The position numbers and the translations under genes are program-made. A stretch of DNA of 58,866 bases from JBAXXL01 sp038206725 (GTDB lineage Bacteria > Bacteroidota > Ignavibacteria > Kapaibacteriales > UBA2268), in the NCBI GenBank assembly GCA_038206725.1, contig JBBRAO010000017.1:1-58866 (forward strand). Reading direction: 5' to 3'. The notes below the pieces were generated by a model. That model ran no database searches and had not been told where the DNA came from. It saw only the letters and a list, made by a program, of their open reading frames with translations. Below are positions 37,225-46,542 of this stretch, piece by piece; positions within the stretch are counted from its first letter, which is position 1; each line of letters starts with the position of its first letter.

Positions 37225-38160
37225 ATGAACAAGTTGAAAGAATATAAAACTATACCCGGGAAACCAAAAATAGGATTGGCTCTTGGAAGCGGTGCGGCGC
37301 GTGGATTAACCCATATAGGTGCACTAAAAGCTGTCGAGGAGCACGGCATCAAGATTGATTATATTTCGGGATGTAGTATTGGTGCTTTAATCGGTGGGGC
37401 TTATGCTATGGGTATGACCGTCGAAGAAATTGAAACTATCGCTTTGCAGACTAATTGGAAGCTAATGGCTAAAATGTTTTCGCCGACTTTCTCATTTTCT
37501 GCCTTGATAAACGATAATTATATCAATGAATTCTTTTATACTTGGTTCGGCGACACTACTTTCGAAAAACTAAAAATACCTTTTTCTACTATCACAACCG
37601 ATATACAAACCGGGAAAATGGTTGTTTTGGAAAAGGGTAGTCTCCTTACAGCCGTTAGAGCCAGTATTTCCGTTCCACTTGTGCTATCACCCGTAAAAGT
37701 CGGCAAACACAAACTCGTCGATGGCGGATTGGTCAATCCCATACCTGTCGATATAGTCAGAAGTAAGAAAATGGACCTCGTGATTGCCGTTAATCTACGC
37801 CACTTTAATACGTATGGTTTATATTCCGATAAAAGCAAAATAATCAGTAAAGACAACGAAGAAGTAAAAAAGCTCACAATCAACGAGAAACTTCAATACT
37901 TTATGAAGCATCCGATTCATTATATGAATAATGCAAATGACAAAAAAAATCCCGACCCTAAGTTTCTGAATCTATTATACCAGATGTTTGTTATTGTGCA
38001 GGTGCAAATTGGCGATTTGACTATGCAAATGGCAAAACCCGATGTGCTAATCGAACCCGAAGCGGGAGAATTCAAAGCCTTCGATTTCAATAAAGCCAAG
38101 GAATTAATAGAAGTTGGTTATATAGCCGCTATGAAGGAATTAGAAAATTTTAAATATTAA
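37225..38160 (+). CDS. Patatin-like phospholipase (RssA type)
   Basis: A 311-residue protein. LALGSGAARGLTHIGALKAV gives the oxyanion hole, YISGCSIGALIGG the nucleophile GxSxG (GCSIG), and LVDGGLVNPIPVDI the Asp of the catalytic dyad (DGG). It cleaves acyl groups from lipids. The C-terminal end (VLIEPEAGEFKAFDFNKAKEL) is mirrored by a broken copy at 44808-44939, so this family was once duplicated here. A terminator follows at 38252. Confidence 0.92.
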   Translation: MNKLKEYKTIPGKPKIGLALGSGAARGLTHIGALKAVEEHGIKIDYISGCSIGALIGGAYAMGMTVEEIETIALQTNWKLMAKMFSPTFSFSALINDNYINEFFYTWFGDTTFEKLKIPFSTITTDIQTGKMVVLEKGSLLTAVRASISVPLVLSPVKVGKHKLVDGGLVNPIPVDIVRSKKMDLVIAVNLRHFNTYGLYSDKSKIISKDNEEVKKLTINEKLQYFMKHPIHYMNNANDKKNPDPKFLNLLYQMFVIVQVQIGDLTMQMAKPDVLIEPEAGEFKAFDFNKAKELIEVGYIAAMKELENFKY

Positions 38161-38251
38161 AAATAAACAAAGCGGATGTTCGTGAGTAATTACCTCATAA
38201 GAACTTTCCTTTGATGACATTAGTTTTTCTAATGTCTTAAATGAAATTAGT

Positions 38252-38282
38252 CTTGCTGTTCCCAACAGCAAGGCTTTTTTTA
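38252..38282 (+). terminator. Rho-independent terminator of the TerC-patatin unit
   Basis: CTTGCTGTT (38252-38260) and AACAGCAAG (38264-38272) form a perfect 9-bp stem with loop CCC, followed by GCTTTTTTT. Confidence 0.9.
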
Positions 38283-38363
38283 TATTGCTGATTATTTCGC
38301 CCTTGTAGGGTTTGGCACTTAAGTCAATTATTCTTATTACTTTTAATACGATTTTGCAGGAAG

Positions 38364-38392
38364 ATGGCATCTCGACTCCGCTCGATGACCGG
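38364..38392. repeat. Single inverted copy of the 35-bp tandem repeat unit
   Basis: GATGGCATCTCGACTCCGCT at about 38363-38382 continues CGATGACCGG. This is the reverse complement of the ATCGAGCGGAGTCGAGATGCC unit tandemly repeated at 15081-15277. Confidence 0.85.
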
Positions 38393-38416
38393 TTTTAAAC
38401 GACCCAATTGGTAGTC

Positions 38417-38542
38417 TCAACGATTTTCGCTCAATGAACGTTTTATATCAGGAATAGCATACAAATCCTCTAATCCAAACAATCCTTTAAATCGTGGTTC
38501 AGACAATTTATCCCAAATTTCAACTATTCTTCGAGCATTAGT
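38417..38542 (-). pseudogene. Possible gene remnant (42 codons)
   Basis: On the minus strand an open frame between TGA (38543-38545) and TGA (38417-38419) reads like protein: TNARRIVEIWDKLSEP continuing RFKGLFGLEDLYAIPDIKRS. It has no start, and nothing else in the 470-base gap continues it. I cannot name a family; it may be the tail of a lost gene. Confidence 0.3.
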
Positions 38543-38629
38543 TCAATGTTTTTTCACTAATTTCATTGAAAATTCAAAAAAATTCATTAATATTATATTT
38601 CTTATTTATACATTTTTTAGAAAAAGACT

Positions 38630-41600
38630 ATGAAGAAATATCTATTGCTTATGATTTTGCTGTTTGTTAGTGCTATGCCGGCACTTAGCCAAACAAGCGA
38701 TTGGTTTACCGATATCTCGGAAGTTGCCGGATTTGCGACAGCTGAAGGTTCACGTGTTTTTTGCGTCGATTTAAACGGGGACAATTACCCTGATTATTTA
38801 TTAACCGGAAAATCGGCAATACGTAATACATTGCGTTTGTTTATGAATGTTCCCGATCCCCAAAACCCGGGCAAAAGGAAATATATCGAAACTACCGACC
38901 AATCGGGGATTAATGTAAACAGCAATCCGAATATTCCACAGCGCTGGAGCGATGTGGCAGGATTTGCCGATTTCGATAACGATGGCGATTTGGACTTAAT
39001 GACCGCGACATACACTCATAGAGTAACTTCCTTTGCCGATTCGACCGGTATAGAGAAGGGACATTATGCTGAAGTATTGCTCAACAACGGCAATGGCGTT
39101 TTTACATTGAAGCAAAAAAGCGGCACTCACGACATAATAGCATACAAAGGTAAAATTTCTGTAAATGTCGGTGGCAAATACACCGAATTCGACTACCCGC
39201 AATATTTTTTAAATGCTACGGGTATGAGTTTTTTAGATTATGATTTAGATGGAAATATAGATGTTTATATTTCTAATTGGTTTACCAATTACGAACCAAA
39301 CACCCCTTACGAATTGAAAATGAAAGATGTTCTGCTCAAAGGAAACGGCGACGGAACATTCACTCAAATTTTCGATCCGGCTATAAACAGCATCGCGGAA
39401 CCAATGTATGGGGTTAACGCGACCGATTATAATAATGATGGTTGGCAAGATGTTGTTACCTCTGCATATTGCCGGTCAGGTGGTAGTTTGTTCAAAAATT
39501 TGAAAAACGGCACGTTTGCAAATAGCTTTAAAGAAACTCATTATTCGGGTCAAGCAATGGCGGGCGACCACGGCCAAGCACTGTGTCAGTGGGAAGCTCT
39601 TCCGGGGGATTTCGACAATGACGGCGATATGGATTTGCTTCAAGTTTCTGTTCACGGTGGATGCGATCCGGGTGAAGGAAGAACACATATATCTGTTAAT
39701 AATGGTCCCGATAGCAATTATTCTTATCGCTGGGATTTGGAGTTATTAAAGCGCAACGTTCCCGCTTCGCTTACACACGTTGGCGATATGGGCGGTGAAT
39801 GGATCGATTTGGACGGCAACGGATTTTTGGATGTTGCTATCTGTCAAATGGGCTATGAAAGTGGTGATATTAATACCAAAGGTCAAACTAGAACATATTT
39901 GTTACTTCAAAATGAAAAACATTCATTCGATGAAATAACCGATAAACTTGGAATGATGATTACAGCCAACCGTTCGCATTCAGTAGAACCTTGTGATTAT
40001 GATTTAGATGGCGATCCGGATATAATGCTGACTCGTGAATTCCGCCCGACAGGCTTGCCGGCGGCTGTAAAAACTACATTATGGCAAAACAATAATGTTC
40101 CTAATAGTTTTTGGTCTTCAGTAAAAGTAAACGCCGCCGCAGGGTGCAATAAAGCCGCCATCGGTGCAAGAATAACTTTATATTCGAACGAAATGGCTCA
40201 AATACGCGATTTGCAATCCGGTTTAGGTCACTTTGGCGGATTCAAACCGCTGATTAAGAATTTTGGTCTCGGCAAAGCCTTTGCTATTGACTCTGTAAAA
40301 GTAAGATTCCCAAATAAAGATTTAACAACGGTAGTAGTAAAAAATCCACCTACAAACGCTTTTTTGGTTATCGGCGAAACAGGTCTGGAGGGTATGCTCT
40401 TTCCCGACAACAAGCAGTACAGTGTTATAGGATTCGACCGTTCAAAATTGGATTTCGATTTAGTCAGTTTTGGTAATGATAAAACTTTAAAATTTAAGGT
40501 CAAAAACTTCGGCACCGCTGATTTGCAAGTTACCAAAATAACAATGCTTGATAATGCTAAAAATGTATATACTTTTACGAATCCGATTCAACCTTTTACA
40601 TTACCGGCTAATCAAAGCAAAGAAATCGAGGTTAAATTTACTCCTTCCGAACGTACAAAATTTATTTCTACAATATCGTTCGAAAGCAATGCCTATAATG
40701 CTAAAGCAGGAATGTTTGAATTAAGTGGTGAATGTTTCAAAGCGGAACCTATGATTGCCTCCGATGTGGACACACTGAGAATGGGAACTATTCTGAACGA
40801 TGATTTTGTTGAAAAAAGCGTAGAAATTCGCAACTTCGGAGAACTTGATTTGTCAATAAGTAGTGCGGAAATTGTATCGAATGATTCCAAATTTTTTACG
40901 ATTGTAACCGATTGCTCAAATATGATTATCAAATCGGGTGAGAAAAAAAATATCACCATCAAATTTGCTCCTAAAGTAACCACTGACCGTGCCGTACCTG
41001 CTGAATTAATAATTCATTGTAATGCTTATAATTATGTGAATATGCCTATTCCTATCGTGGTTAGGGGCGAAATCCGAAAAGCGTATGCTGAAGTTGTTAC
41101 TAAAGATGGAGCATTGGTATTTCCGGATACAGAAGTCGGATGCACTTGCGAAGAGCCTCTATTAATCAATAGCATCGGTACAAAGGCATTAGAAATTACA
41201 GCCTTTGAAGTAAAATTCGATAAAACCGGAGTATTTGGAATAAAAGATTATAGCCCTCCTTACGTTGTGGATCCGGGCAAGTCTATTTCACTACCTTTCA
41301 CATTTACTCCTGATGGAGAGAAGACTTGGTCACGTACGCTTAATATAACTACAAACGATTTTAAAAACCCTATCATAAGCCTTTCAATACAAGGTAATGG
41401 AACAAAAGCAGGCAAAGTAAACGAAAACGTCTTAAATTCGTCAATCACCGTGTTTCCACAACCAGCTGTCGAGAGCATTTTAGTTTCATTACATTTCGAT
41501 GAACTTATGATGACCTCAGCGGATATTAGATTATATAATTTATATGGACAGGAAGTAAAGGCTGTTTTGAAACAAGTTTATTCTACGAAAGAATTAGCTT

Positions 41601-41698
41601 TTGATTTAGACATTTCAAACTTACAATCCGGATACTATAACCTTTTGGTTAAAGTCGGGGGTCAAACTTATGAAAAACCTATTATTATTAGTAAATAA
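38630..41698 (+). CDS. Secreted FG-GAP/VCBS and ASPIC/UnbV protein, T9SS cargo
   Basis: The 1022-residue product has signal peptide MKKYLLLMILLFVSAMPALSQ. Residues ~40-470 contain at least seven Ca-binding-type repeats: DLNGDNYPDYLL, DFDNDGDLDLMT, DYDLDGNIDVYI, DYNNDGWQDVVT, DFDNDGDMDLLQ, DLDGNGFLDVAI and DYDLDGDPDIML. An ASPIC/UnbV domain follows (LQSGLGHFGGFKPLIKNFGLG near 525-550). Residues ~600-920 are Ig-like ASH/HYDIN-type repeats (two to three). The last ~85 residues form a T9SS sorting domain (VFPQPAVESILVS, LQSGYYNLLVKVGGQ). Such proteins act at the cell surface in adhesion or polymer binding. The next gene is 24 bases away. Confidence 0.88.
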   Translation: MKKYLLLMILLFVSAMPALSQTSDWFTDISEVAGFATAEGSRVFCVDLNGDNYPDYLLTGKSAIRNTLRLFMNVPDPQNPGKRKYIETTDQSGINVNSNPNIPQRWSDVAGFADFDNDGDLDLMTATYTHRVTSFADSTGIEKGHYAEVLLNNGNGVFTLKQKSGTHDIIAYKGKISVNVGGKYTEFDYPQYFLNATGMSFLDYDLDGNIDVYISNWFTNYEPNTPYELKMKDVLLKGNGDGTFTQIFDPAINSIAEPMYGVNATDYNNDGWQDVVTSAYCRSGGSLFKNLKNGTFANSFKETHYSGQAMAGDHGQALCQWEALPGDFDNDGDMDLLQVSVHGGCDPGEGRTHISVNNGPDSNYSYRWDLELLKRNVPASLTHVGDMGGEWIDLDGNGFLDVAICQMGYESGDINTKGQTRTYLLLQNEKHSFDEITDKLGMMITANRSHSVEPCDYDLDGDPDIMLTREFRPTGLPAAVKTTLWQNNNVPNSFWSSVKVNAAAGCNKAAIGARITLYSNEMAQIRDLQSGLGHFGGFKPLIKNFGLGKAFAIDSVKVRFPNKDLTTVVVKNPPTNAFLVIGETGLEGMLFPDNKQYSVIGFDRSKLDFDLVSFGNDKTLKFKVKNFGTADLQVTKITMLDNAKNVYTFTNPIQPFTLPANQSKEIEVKFTPSERTKFISTISFESNAYNAKAGMFELSGECFKAEPMIASDVDTLRMGTILNDDFVEKSVEIRNFGELDLSISSAEIVSNDSKFFTIVTDCSNMIIKSGEKKNITIKFAPKVTTDRAVPAELIIHCNAYNYVNMPIPIVVRGEIRKAYAEVVTKDGALVFPDTEVGCTCEEPLLINSIGTKALEITAFEVKFDKTGVFGIKDYSPPYVVDPGKSISLPFTFTPDGEKTWSRTLNITTNDFKNPIISLSIQGNGTKAGKVNENVLNSSITVFPQPAVESILVSLHFDELMMTSADIRLYNLYGQEVKAVLKQVYSTKELAFDLDISNLQSGYYNLLVKVGGQTYEKPIIISK

Positions 41699-41722
41699 GA
41701 AATTAAAAAACGGATAAAAAAT

Positions 41723-44320
41723 ATGCAACGACTTATCGTATTGGTATTATTAGCAGTATTAGTATTTTCAACTAATACGGATGCAAAATATAAGCAATTA
41801 AATAAATACCAAATCAGCAGGGTAATACCTGTTGAAAAAAGAACAATTTTCTCACTCGCCGGTAAATGGCAAATGTCGGAGAATGATGGTAAAAGCTGGA
41901 ATACGGTTTATTTGCCTAATTCTTTCAATTCTAACGATGTTTTGACATTTAAAAAAACGGTTAAATTGGAAAATGAGTTGCTCAAGAGCAGGTCTTGGCA
42001 CATTTCATTCCTTGGTGGTAAAAGCCAAATTGAAGTATATATTAATGATATTCTAATCGGGAAAATGTACAGCAATTCCACCCCCTTTAAAATTAATGTA
42101 CCTGACCGAACTTTACGTAAGCAAAGTAACGAGATTAAGATAGTTGTTTACCCGCCTCAAGATGAAGAAAAGCAGATAAATTCGAAGCACTATTTCCCAA
42201 TTGAAAGCAGGATAGGACTTTTCCGTGAAATGTTTTTAGTTGGTTCTTCGAACGTTTGGATTGAAAATGTAAAGCCTATTATTTTGCTGGACAAAAGTTT
42301 AACCAACTGCTCAATTAAAGCTACCATTTCTTTGTCTTCCGGTAAAGTAGATGAAGAAAAAGGCTCAGTAGTCGAAATAACTGATTCTACAGGAAAAATA
42401 AAAAGAGTTTTTTCGAAAGGGGTATATGCAATTACTAAATTAATTGACAAATCCACAGGCGATACAATAGCTCGCGTTCGGTCGAAAGATATTTCAATTA
42501 GTAGTGAACGCACAGAAGAAGTAGAATTAAACTTCTCAATAAGCAATCCACGACTTTGGTCAGTTGATAATCCGAACTTGTATAATTTCCACACAGATTT
42601 ATATCAAGGCGGATACAAAATAGATTCCTATGATTTTGATTATGGATTTTATAATTTAGTTACATCGGGCAATAAGTTTTATCTGAACAACAAGAAACTC
42701 AAAATCAAGGGTCTTGCTTATTATGAAGATTTATATGGCGATAATTTTACTCTGAATCCAAAGAGAATTCTTAAAGATCTGAAATTGTATAAATTAGCCG
42801 GTGCAAACGCTATATTAATCAAATCGAACAGCCCTAACCCCTTACTTTTGCATTACTGTGACAGCTTAGGTATATTAGCATTCTGTGAACTGCCGGTTTA
42901 TAATGTGCCGGAAGCTATAATCGGAAAAGAATCAATGTCAGTTTATATTAAAAACTTGGCAACATTGATGCTCGATTCCTACGCGCATTATTGTTCTTTA
43001 TCAGGCTGGGGAATTTCCTACGCTTCGGGCGAGGGCAATGAATCGTACGATAAATTCCAAGGTGATATCGTCAATCTGATAAAATCGAAGACGAATAAAT
43101 TGATTTATAAAAGCGTTTTGCTGAATACCGAAAGCATTAATCCGATGGGTATTGATTTTGTTGTTGCTATAAACAACCGTACAGTTACTAACTTCTACGA
43201 TTTAAACCAAAGCGTAAAGAAATTTAAAAATATTGCGCCAAAAGTACCGCTGGTATTTGAATACGGTGCTGTTTGTAATCCCGATAATCACAACGGATAT
43301 TCTAATCCGCTTTCTATATTTTTCCAAGCATATAATATTTCGAATTGTTTCCGCATTGCCGAACAAAACAGATTTAGCGGCAACTTTGTAAATTCATTCA
43401 ACGACTATCCTGCTGACAATCCGCTGTTAATAACTGATAATGGAAACCGCAAGACGGCAACATTTGGTGTGTCCAGCCGTGCACGTAAATTACGCATCAG
43501 TTTCAACACTGTGCAATCGCTATTTACTGACGAAACAGAACCACTGCTAAATGCAGGAAGCTATAAGGAAAAATCCCCTCTGTCGTTCTTATTGATGACG
43601 ATAATTTTAATTACGGTCCTCTTTGTTATGATGAACCAATTGCCTCGATTCAGGGAGCATTTTCTGAGATCAATTATTCGACCGATGAATTTTTACTCCG
43701 ATATCCGAGACCAGCGAGTGATGTCGTCGTTCCAAACAATCGCTTTGGGAGTAATTTTGAGTCTGACAATGGGTATTTTTGTAGTTTCTATTTTATATAT
43801 CAACAGAACGAGCGAAATAACGCAGTTTATTTTATCGTTGCTTATACCCGGGGCATTTCTAAAAACGATCGTGTTTTCAGCCCTTTGGCAGCCACTACTT
43901 AGCGTATTTTTAATTTCAGGTGCCTATTTGGTAGGTATCGTTGTAATGAGTTTAGTTTTAAGAGTTGCGGCTTATGTAATCCACTCCAGGATTTACTTCG
44001 GCGATTGCTTTACGATTTCAGTTTGGGCTTCACTCCCGATGATTTTCTTGCTTCCGTTTAATCTTTTTATTACTAAAATCGTTGTAGCGGCACCTTCGTC
44101 AATCCCGATATTTATACTAATCGTATTATTATTATTTGTATGGATCCTTTTGCGTGTATTCCGCTCTTGCTCTGTGGTATTTAACACATCGCAAATAAAA
44201 ACGTATGCTGTAGGCACACTACTTGTTATTTTGCTAATCATCGCACCATTAGCGCTTTACGTTTACAATAACAGTTTGTTTTCTTATATCCAATATACGT
44301 TTAGTGTCCTTTTGAAATAA
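41723..44320 (+). CDS. GH2-like protein fused to a C-terminal membrane domain, probably inactive
   Basis: The 865-residue product begins with a signal peptide. Residues ~45-185 are a GH2-type sugar-binding jelly roll (LAGKWQMSENDGKSWNTVYLP), ~190-320 an Ig-like domain, and ~325-590 a TIM-barrel-like part with EYGA at about 512, where GH2 enzymes keep the nucleophile Glu (VFEYGAV). The acid/base site, normally W-x-x-GNE, reads WGISYAS near residue 430, so the Glu is missing. From about residue 620 there are six predicted membrane helices with a basic loop. This fusion is unusual. Probably a sugar-binding or sensory protein; substrate unknown. Confidence 0.7.
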   Translation: MQRLIVLVLLAVLVFSTNTDAKYKQLNKYQISRVIPVEKRTIFSLAGKWQMSENDGKSWNTVYLPNSFNSNDVLTFKKTVKLENELLKSRSWHISFLGGKSQIEVYINDILIGKMYSNSTPFKINVPDRTLRKQSNEIKIVVYPPQDEEKQINSKHYFPIESRIGLFREMFLVGSSNVWIENVKPIILLDKSLTNCSIKATISLSSGKVDEEKGSVVEITDSTGKIKRVFSKGVYAITKLIDKSTGDTIARVRSKDISISSERTEEVELNFSISNPRLWSVDNPNLYNFHTDLYQGGYKIDSYDFDYGFYNLVTSGNKFYLNNKKLKIKGLAYYEDLYGDNFTLNPKRILKDLKLYKLAGANAILIKSNSPNPLLLHYCDSLGILAFCELPVYNVPEAIIGKESMSVYIKNLATLMLDSYAHYCSLSGWGISYASGEGNESYDKFQGDIVNLIKSKTNKLIYKSVLLNTESINPMGIDFVVAINNRTVTNFYDLNQSVKKFKNIAPKVPLVFEYGAVCNPDNHNGYSNPLSIFFQAYNISNCFRIAEQNRFSGNFVNSFNDYPADNPLLITDNGNRKTATFGVSSRARKLRISFNTVQSLFTDETEPLLNAGSYKEKSPLSFLLMTIILITVLFVMMNQLPRFREHFLRSIIRPMNFYSDIRDQRVMSSFQTIALGVILSLTMGIFVVSILYINRTSEITQFILSLLIPGAFLKTIVFSALWQPLLSVFLISGAYLVGIVVMSLVLRVAAYVIHSRIYFGDCFTISVWASLPMIFLLPFNLFITKIVVAAPSSIPIFILIVLLLFVWILLRVFRSCSVVFNTSQIKTYAVGTLLVILLIIAPLALYVYNNSLFSYIQYTFSVLLK

Positions 44321-44382
44321 TTTTTTTAGGCTCAAAGCAAAAAACTGAAAATTAGGTACAATTGTTGCTCTATTATCAATAT

Positions 44383-44811
44383 ATGTTTAAAAATTTATAT
44401 TTTGATATTATGATAATAGACAACCAAATTAACCTGCATACCAGATATTGCTTTGAGCCTCCTTTATTTATAGCGAAACTGAATAAAAGAAGCGGCGCTG
44501 TCTTAGAATTTGAAACGCTGGATTTGAATCAATTTTTAGCCCCGGTGAGGGGTAATAATTGCCTGATTAAAGTTAATACAAACGATTTAGTCAACGATGG
44601 CATTGAATCGGGCGATATGATTGTAGTCAATTTCGCGCAAACTCCCACAAGTGGGAATTTTGTTATTATCAAAAGCCGAGGGAAACTCAGGCTTGCTAAG
44701 ATGCATATCGAAAAGAAAAGGAAATTCTTTTTAGTAAGTGGTAAACGCCGATTATTTATTTTAAAACGGGTCAAAGGTGTTGTCAGCCATTTAATAAAAA
44801 GCAGAGACTAA
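44383..44811 (+). CDS. S24/UmuD-like domain protein, catalytic residues not conserved
   Basis: Start uncertain: ATG 44383 or 44410; the TTG at 44362 is less likely. The C-terminal part matches the S24 (LexA/UmuD) fold: GIESGDMIVVNFAQTPTSGNFVIIKSRGKLRLAKMH aligns with the block around GISDGDLLIVD of UmuD. Where UmuD has GDSM with the catalytic Ser, this has TNDL, and the catalytic Lys position appears to be Ala. It is therefore unlikely to be a working self-cleaving protease. Position just before a patatin remnant suggests local rearrangement. Confidence 0.55.
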   Translation: MFKNLYFDIMIIDNQINLHTRYCFEPPLFIAKLNKRSGAVLEFETLDLNQFLAPVRGNNCLIKVNTNDLVNDGIESGDMIVVNFAQTPTSGNFVIIKSRGKLRLAKMHIEKKRKFFLVSGKRRLFILKRVKGVVSHLIKSRD

Positions 44812-44939
44812 TCGAACCCGATACCGGCAATTTCAAATCATTTGACTTCAACAAAGCTAAGGAATTAATCGAAGTTGGCTATATTGCTTCGATGGAACAG
44901 CTGGAAAAATATAAAAATGAGCAGATGGCTTATATCTAA
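44808..44939 (+). pseudogene. Remnant of a patatin-like gene (C-terminus only)
   Basis: From CTA at 44808 to TAA at 44939 the frame reads LIEPDTGNFKSFDFNKAKEL then IEVGYIASMEQLEKYK. The intact patatin at 37225 ends LIEPEAGEFKAFDFNKAKEL then IEVGYIAAMKELENFK. Similarity begins abruptly where the S24-like gene ends (they share bases 44808-44811), so a deletion or recombination joined the two. There is no start and it has no catalytic part. Confidence 0.85.
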
Positions 44940-44954
44940 TATTCCCAATAATTT

Positions 44955-45263
44955 CTATACTATTTCGATATTATATCTATCTAAAAGTCCAATAACATCC
45001 GGAAAAGCAAATCGGGCTTTTTTGATTCTATTTCCCTCAGGGTCAATGGAATAATTATAGGATGTCACGAAATCGGCTTTTTCCAAAATGGTGCTCGCAA
45101 ACACAGTGCGTTCCATATCGAAATTATCGAATATCGCGCTTGTCAAATCGGCACCGCTGAAGTCCGCTTCGCGTAGGACACAGTTTTTAAAATTCGTTCC
45201 GCGTAGCCTTCGCTTATAAAATCCCGCCAAATTGAGAAGACAACCTTCGAAATTGTTTTTTAT
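44955..45263 (-). pseudogene. Pentapeptide-repeat protein fragment (3' end)
   Basis: Minus-strand frame reading NNFEGCLLNLAGF, RRLRGTNFKNCVLREADFSG, then the characteristic C-terminal end IKKARFAFPDVIGLLDRYNI. The A(D/N)LXX right-handed quadrilateral helix repeat is clear (ADFSGADLTSAIFDN). It begins at a stop (TAA 45264-45266) with no Met; TTG 45230 falls inside a repeat. The upstream part is missing, so I call it a 5'-truncated relic. Confidence 0.7.
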
Positions 45264-45394
45264 TTACATTAAATTCCATATTTTTGCTTTAAGCAATTAT
45301 TAATTACTCGTTAGATAGAAAGAAAGATTATTAATGTTCAAATTTTAGATTGATATTAGAAATTTACTTGTTATTTAATAAATAGGTAGAACTT

Positions 45395-46472
45395 ATGAAA
45401 AAATCAATTATTCTATTAATGGCGCTGTTTACCTATATGGTTTTTACAGCTTGAAACCCTAATACACCTGTAACTCCAACTGATAAAACCGTTAATATAA
45501 CGGATGATATTAAACAGGATATTACATTCAGAGATGGATTTACATACATAATCAAGGGAACAATACGAGTTAAGAACGCCACAATAACCATTCAACACGG
45601 AGCGACTATACGCTTTATGGCGGACGCGCGTCTCACTTTCGCTCAATTAGGCGATGAAAACGCGACAATTATCGCTAAAGGCACAGTAGATAAGCCAATA
45701 GTGTTTACCTCGAACGTAACCAGCCCCAAAAAGGGCGATGGTAATAAGGGAAACTTCAGTATCGTTTAAATCCTGCACTTTTCGCAAAAGCGCGAGTTCA
45801 GCATTATATTTATTAAAGGAAGGGTTTTTCCAAAATTTCACTTCAAACACATTAATTGACAACGATAGTTATCCTATTGCTATTACACCAAACTACGCTC
45901 ATACAATTGGCACGGGAAATATATACTCCACCACAACGGGAATATTGGTTACCAACGACTCCTATTTGGACAAGACAGGTGCTTATACTTGGATGAACCA
46001 AAACACTCCATATATCATTGAAGGTGACTTACGGATTGGCTCAGTAGGCGAGGGCACTACGCTTGTTATCGCTCCCGGTAATATTATTAAATGTATGACA
46101 ACCGCCATAATTACAGTTGCTTATGGTACCAGCTATATTGGAACAATAACAGCAATTGGCACACCAACCGAAAAAATCATATTTACTGCTTATACAGCAA
46201 TTCCATTTAAAAAAGATTGGAACGGTTTTATAATTAATGTTGGCGCAAGGAATTGTCAGTTTGATTATTGCGAAATCACGCACGCGGGTAGTACGATAAC
46301 TACCACCGCCGTTATCTACTTAAATCACGCCGGTACGGAATTTGCAATTAGTAGTTCTCTAATAGCGCACTCAATTTCTTATGGTATTTCAGTTGATAAG
46401 ACAACAACTGTTGATATCACAAATGGAGTAACATTTCTTGACATTGACAAAGAATCATATCACATACGTTAA
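45395..46472 (+). pseudogene. Broken lipoprotein with right-handed beta-helix
   Basis: ATG 45395 opens MKKSIILLMALFTYMVFTA, then TGA (45452-45454) where the lipobox Cys should be, then NPNTPVTPTDKTVNITDDI and a beta-solenoid part (ITIQHGATIRFMADARLTF, TIIAKGTVDKPIVF) to TAA 45767-45769. A second frame (+1), open from 45738 to 46472, carries on (VSFKSCTFRKSAS, PIAITPNYAHTIG, LVIAPGNIIKCM, KIIFTAYTAIPF, FDYCEITHAGS). Two lesions thus interrupt one gene: a stop replacing TGC/TGT at codon 20 and a frameshift between about 45738 and 45767. A short piece is probably also lost at the junction. The original protein was a surface lipoprotein. Confidence 0.85.
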
Positions 46473-46490
46473 TCGAATTACGAATATTTA

Positions 46491-46529
46491 TTCAAACGGG
46501 CAATGAATTTTCTTTGTCCGTTTTTTTTC
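46491..46529 (+). terminator. Hairpin with long T run
   Basis: TTCAAACGGGCAA (about 46491-46503) pairs with TTGTCCGTTT (46514-46523), one bulge, followed by eight T. It lies 19 bases after the end of the broken beta-helix gene. Confidence 0.7.
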
Positions 46530-46542
46530 TCTTTCTTCTTTC

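Noticed and set aside
45452..45454. Selenocysteine at the lipobox
   Set aside because: A second lesion follows 300 bases on, and no SECIS-like hairpin is evident just after the TGA. Pseudogene is simpler.
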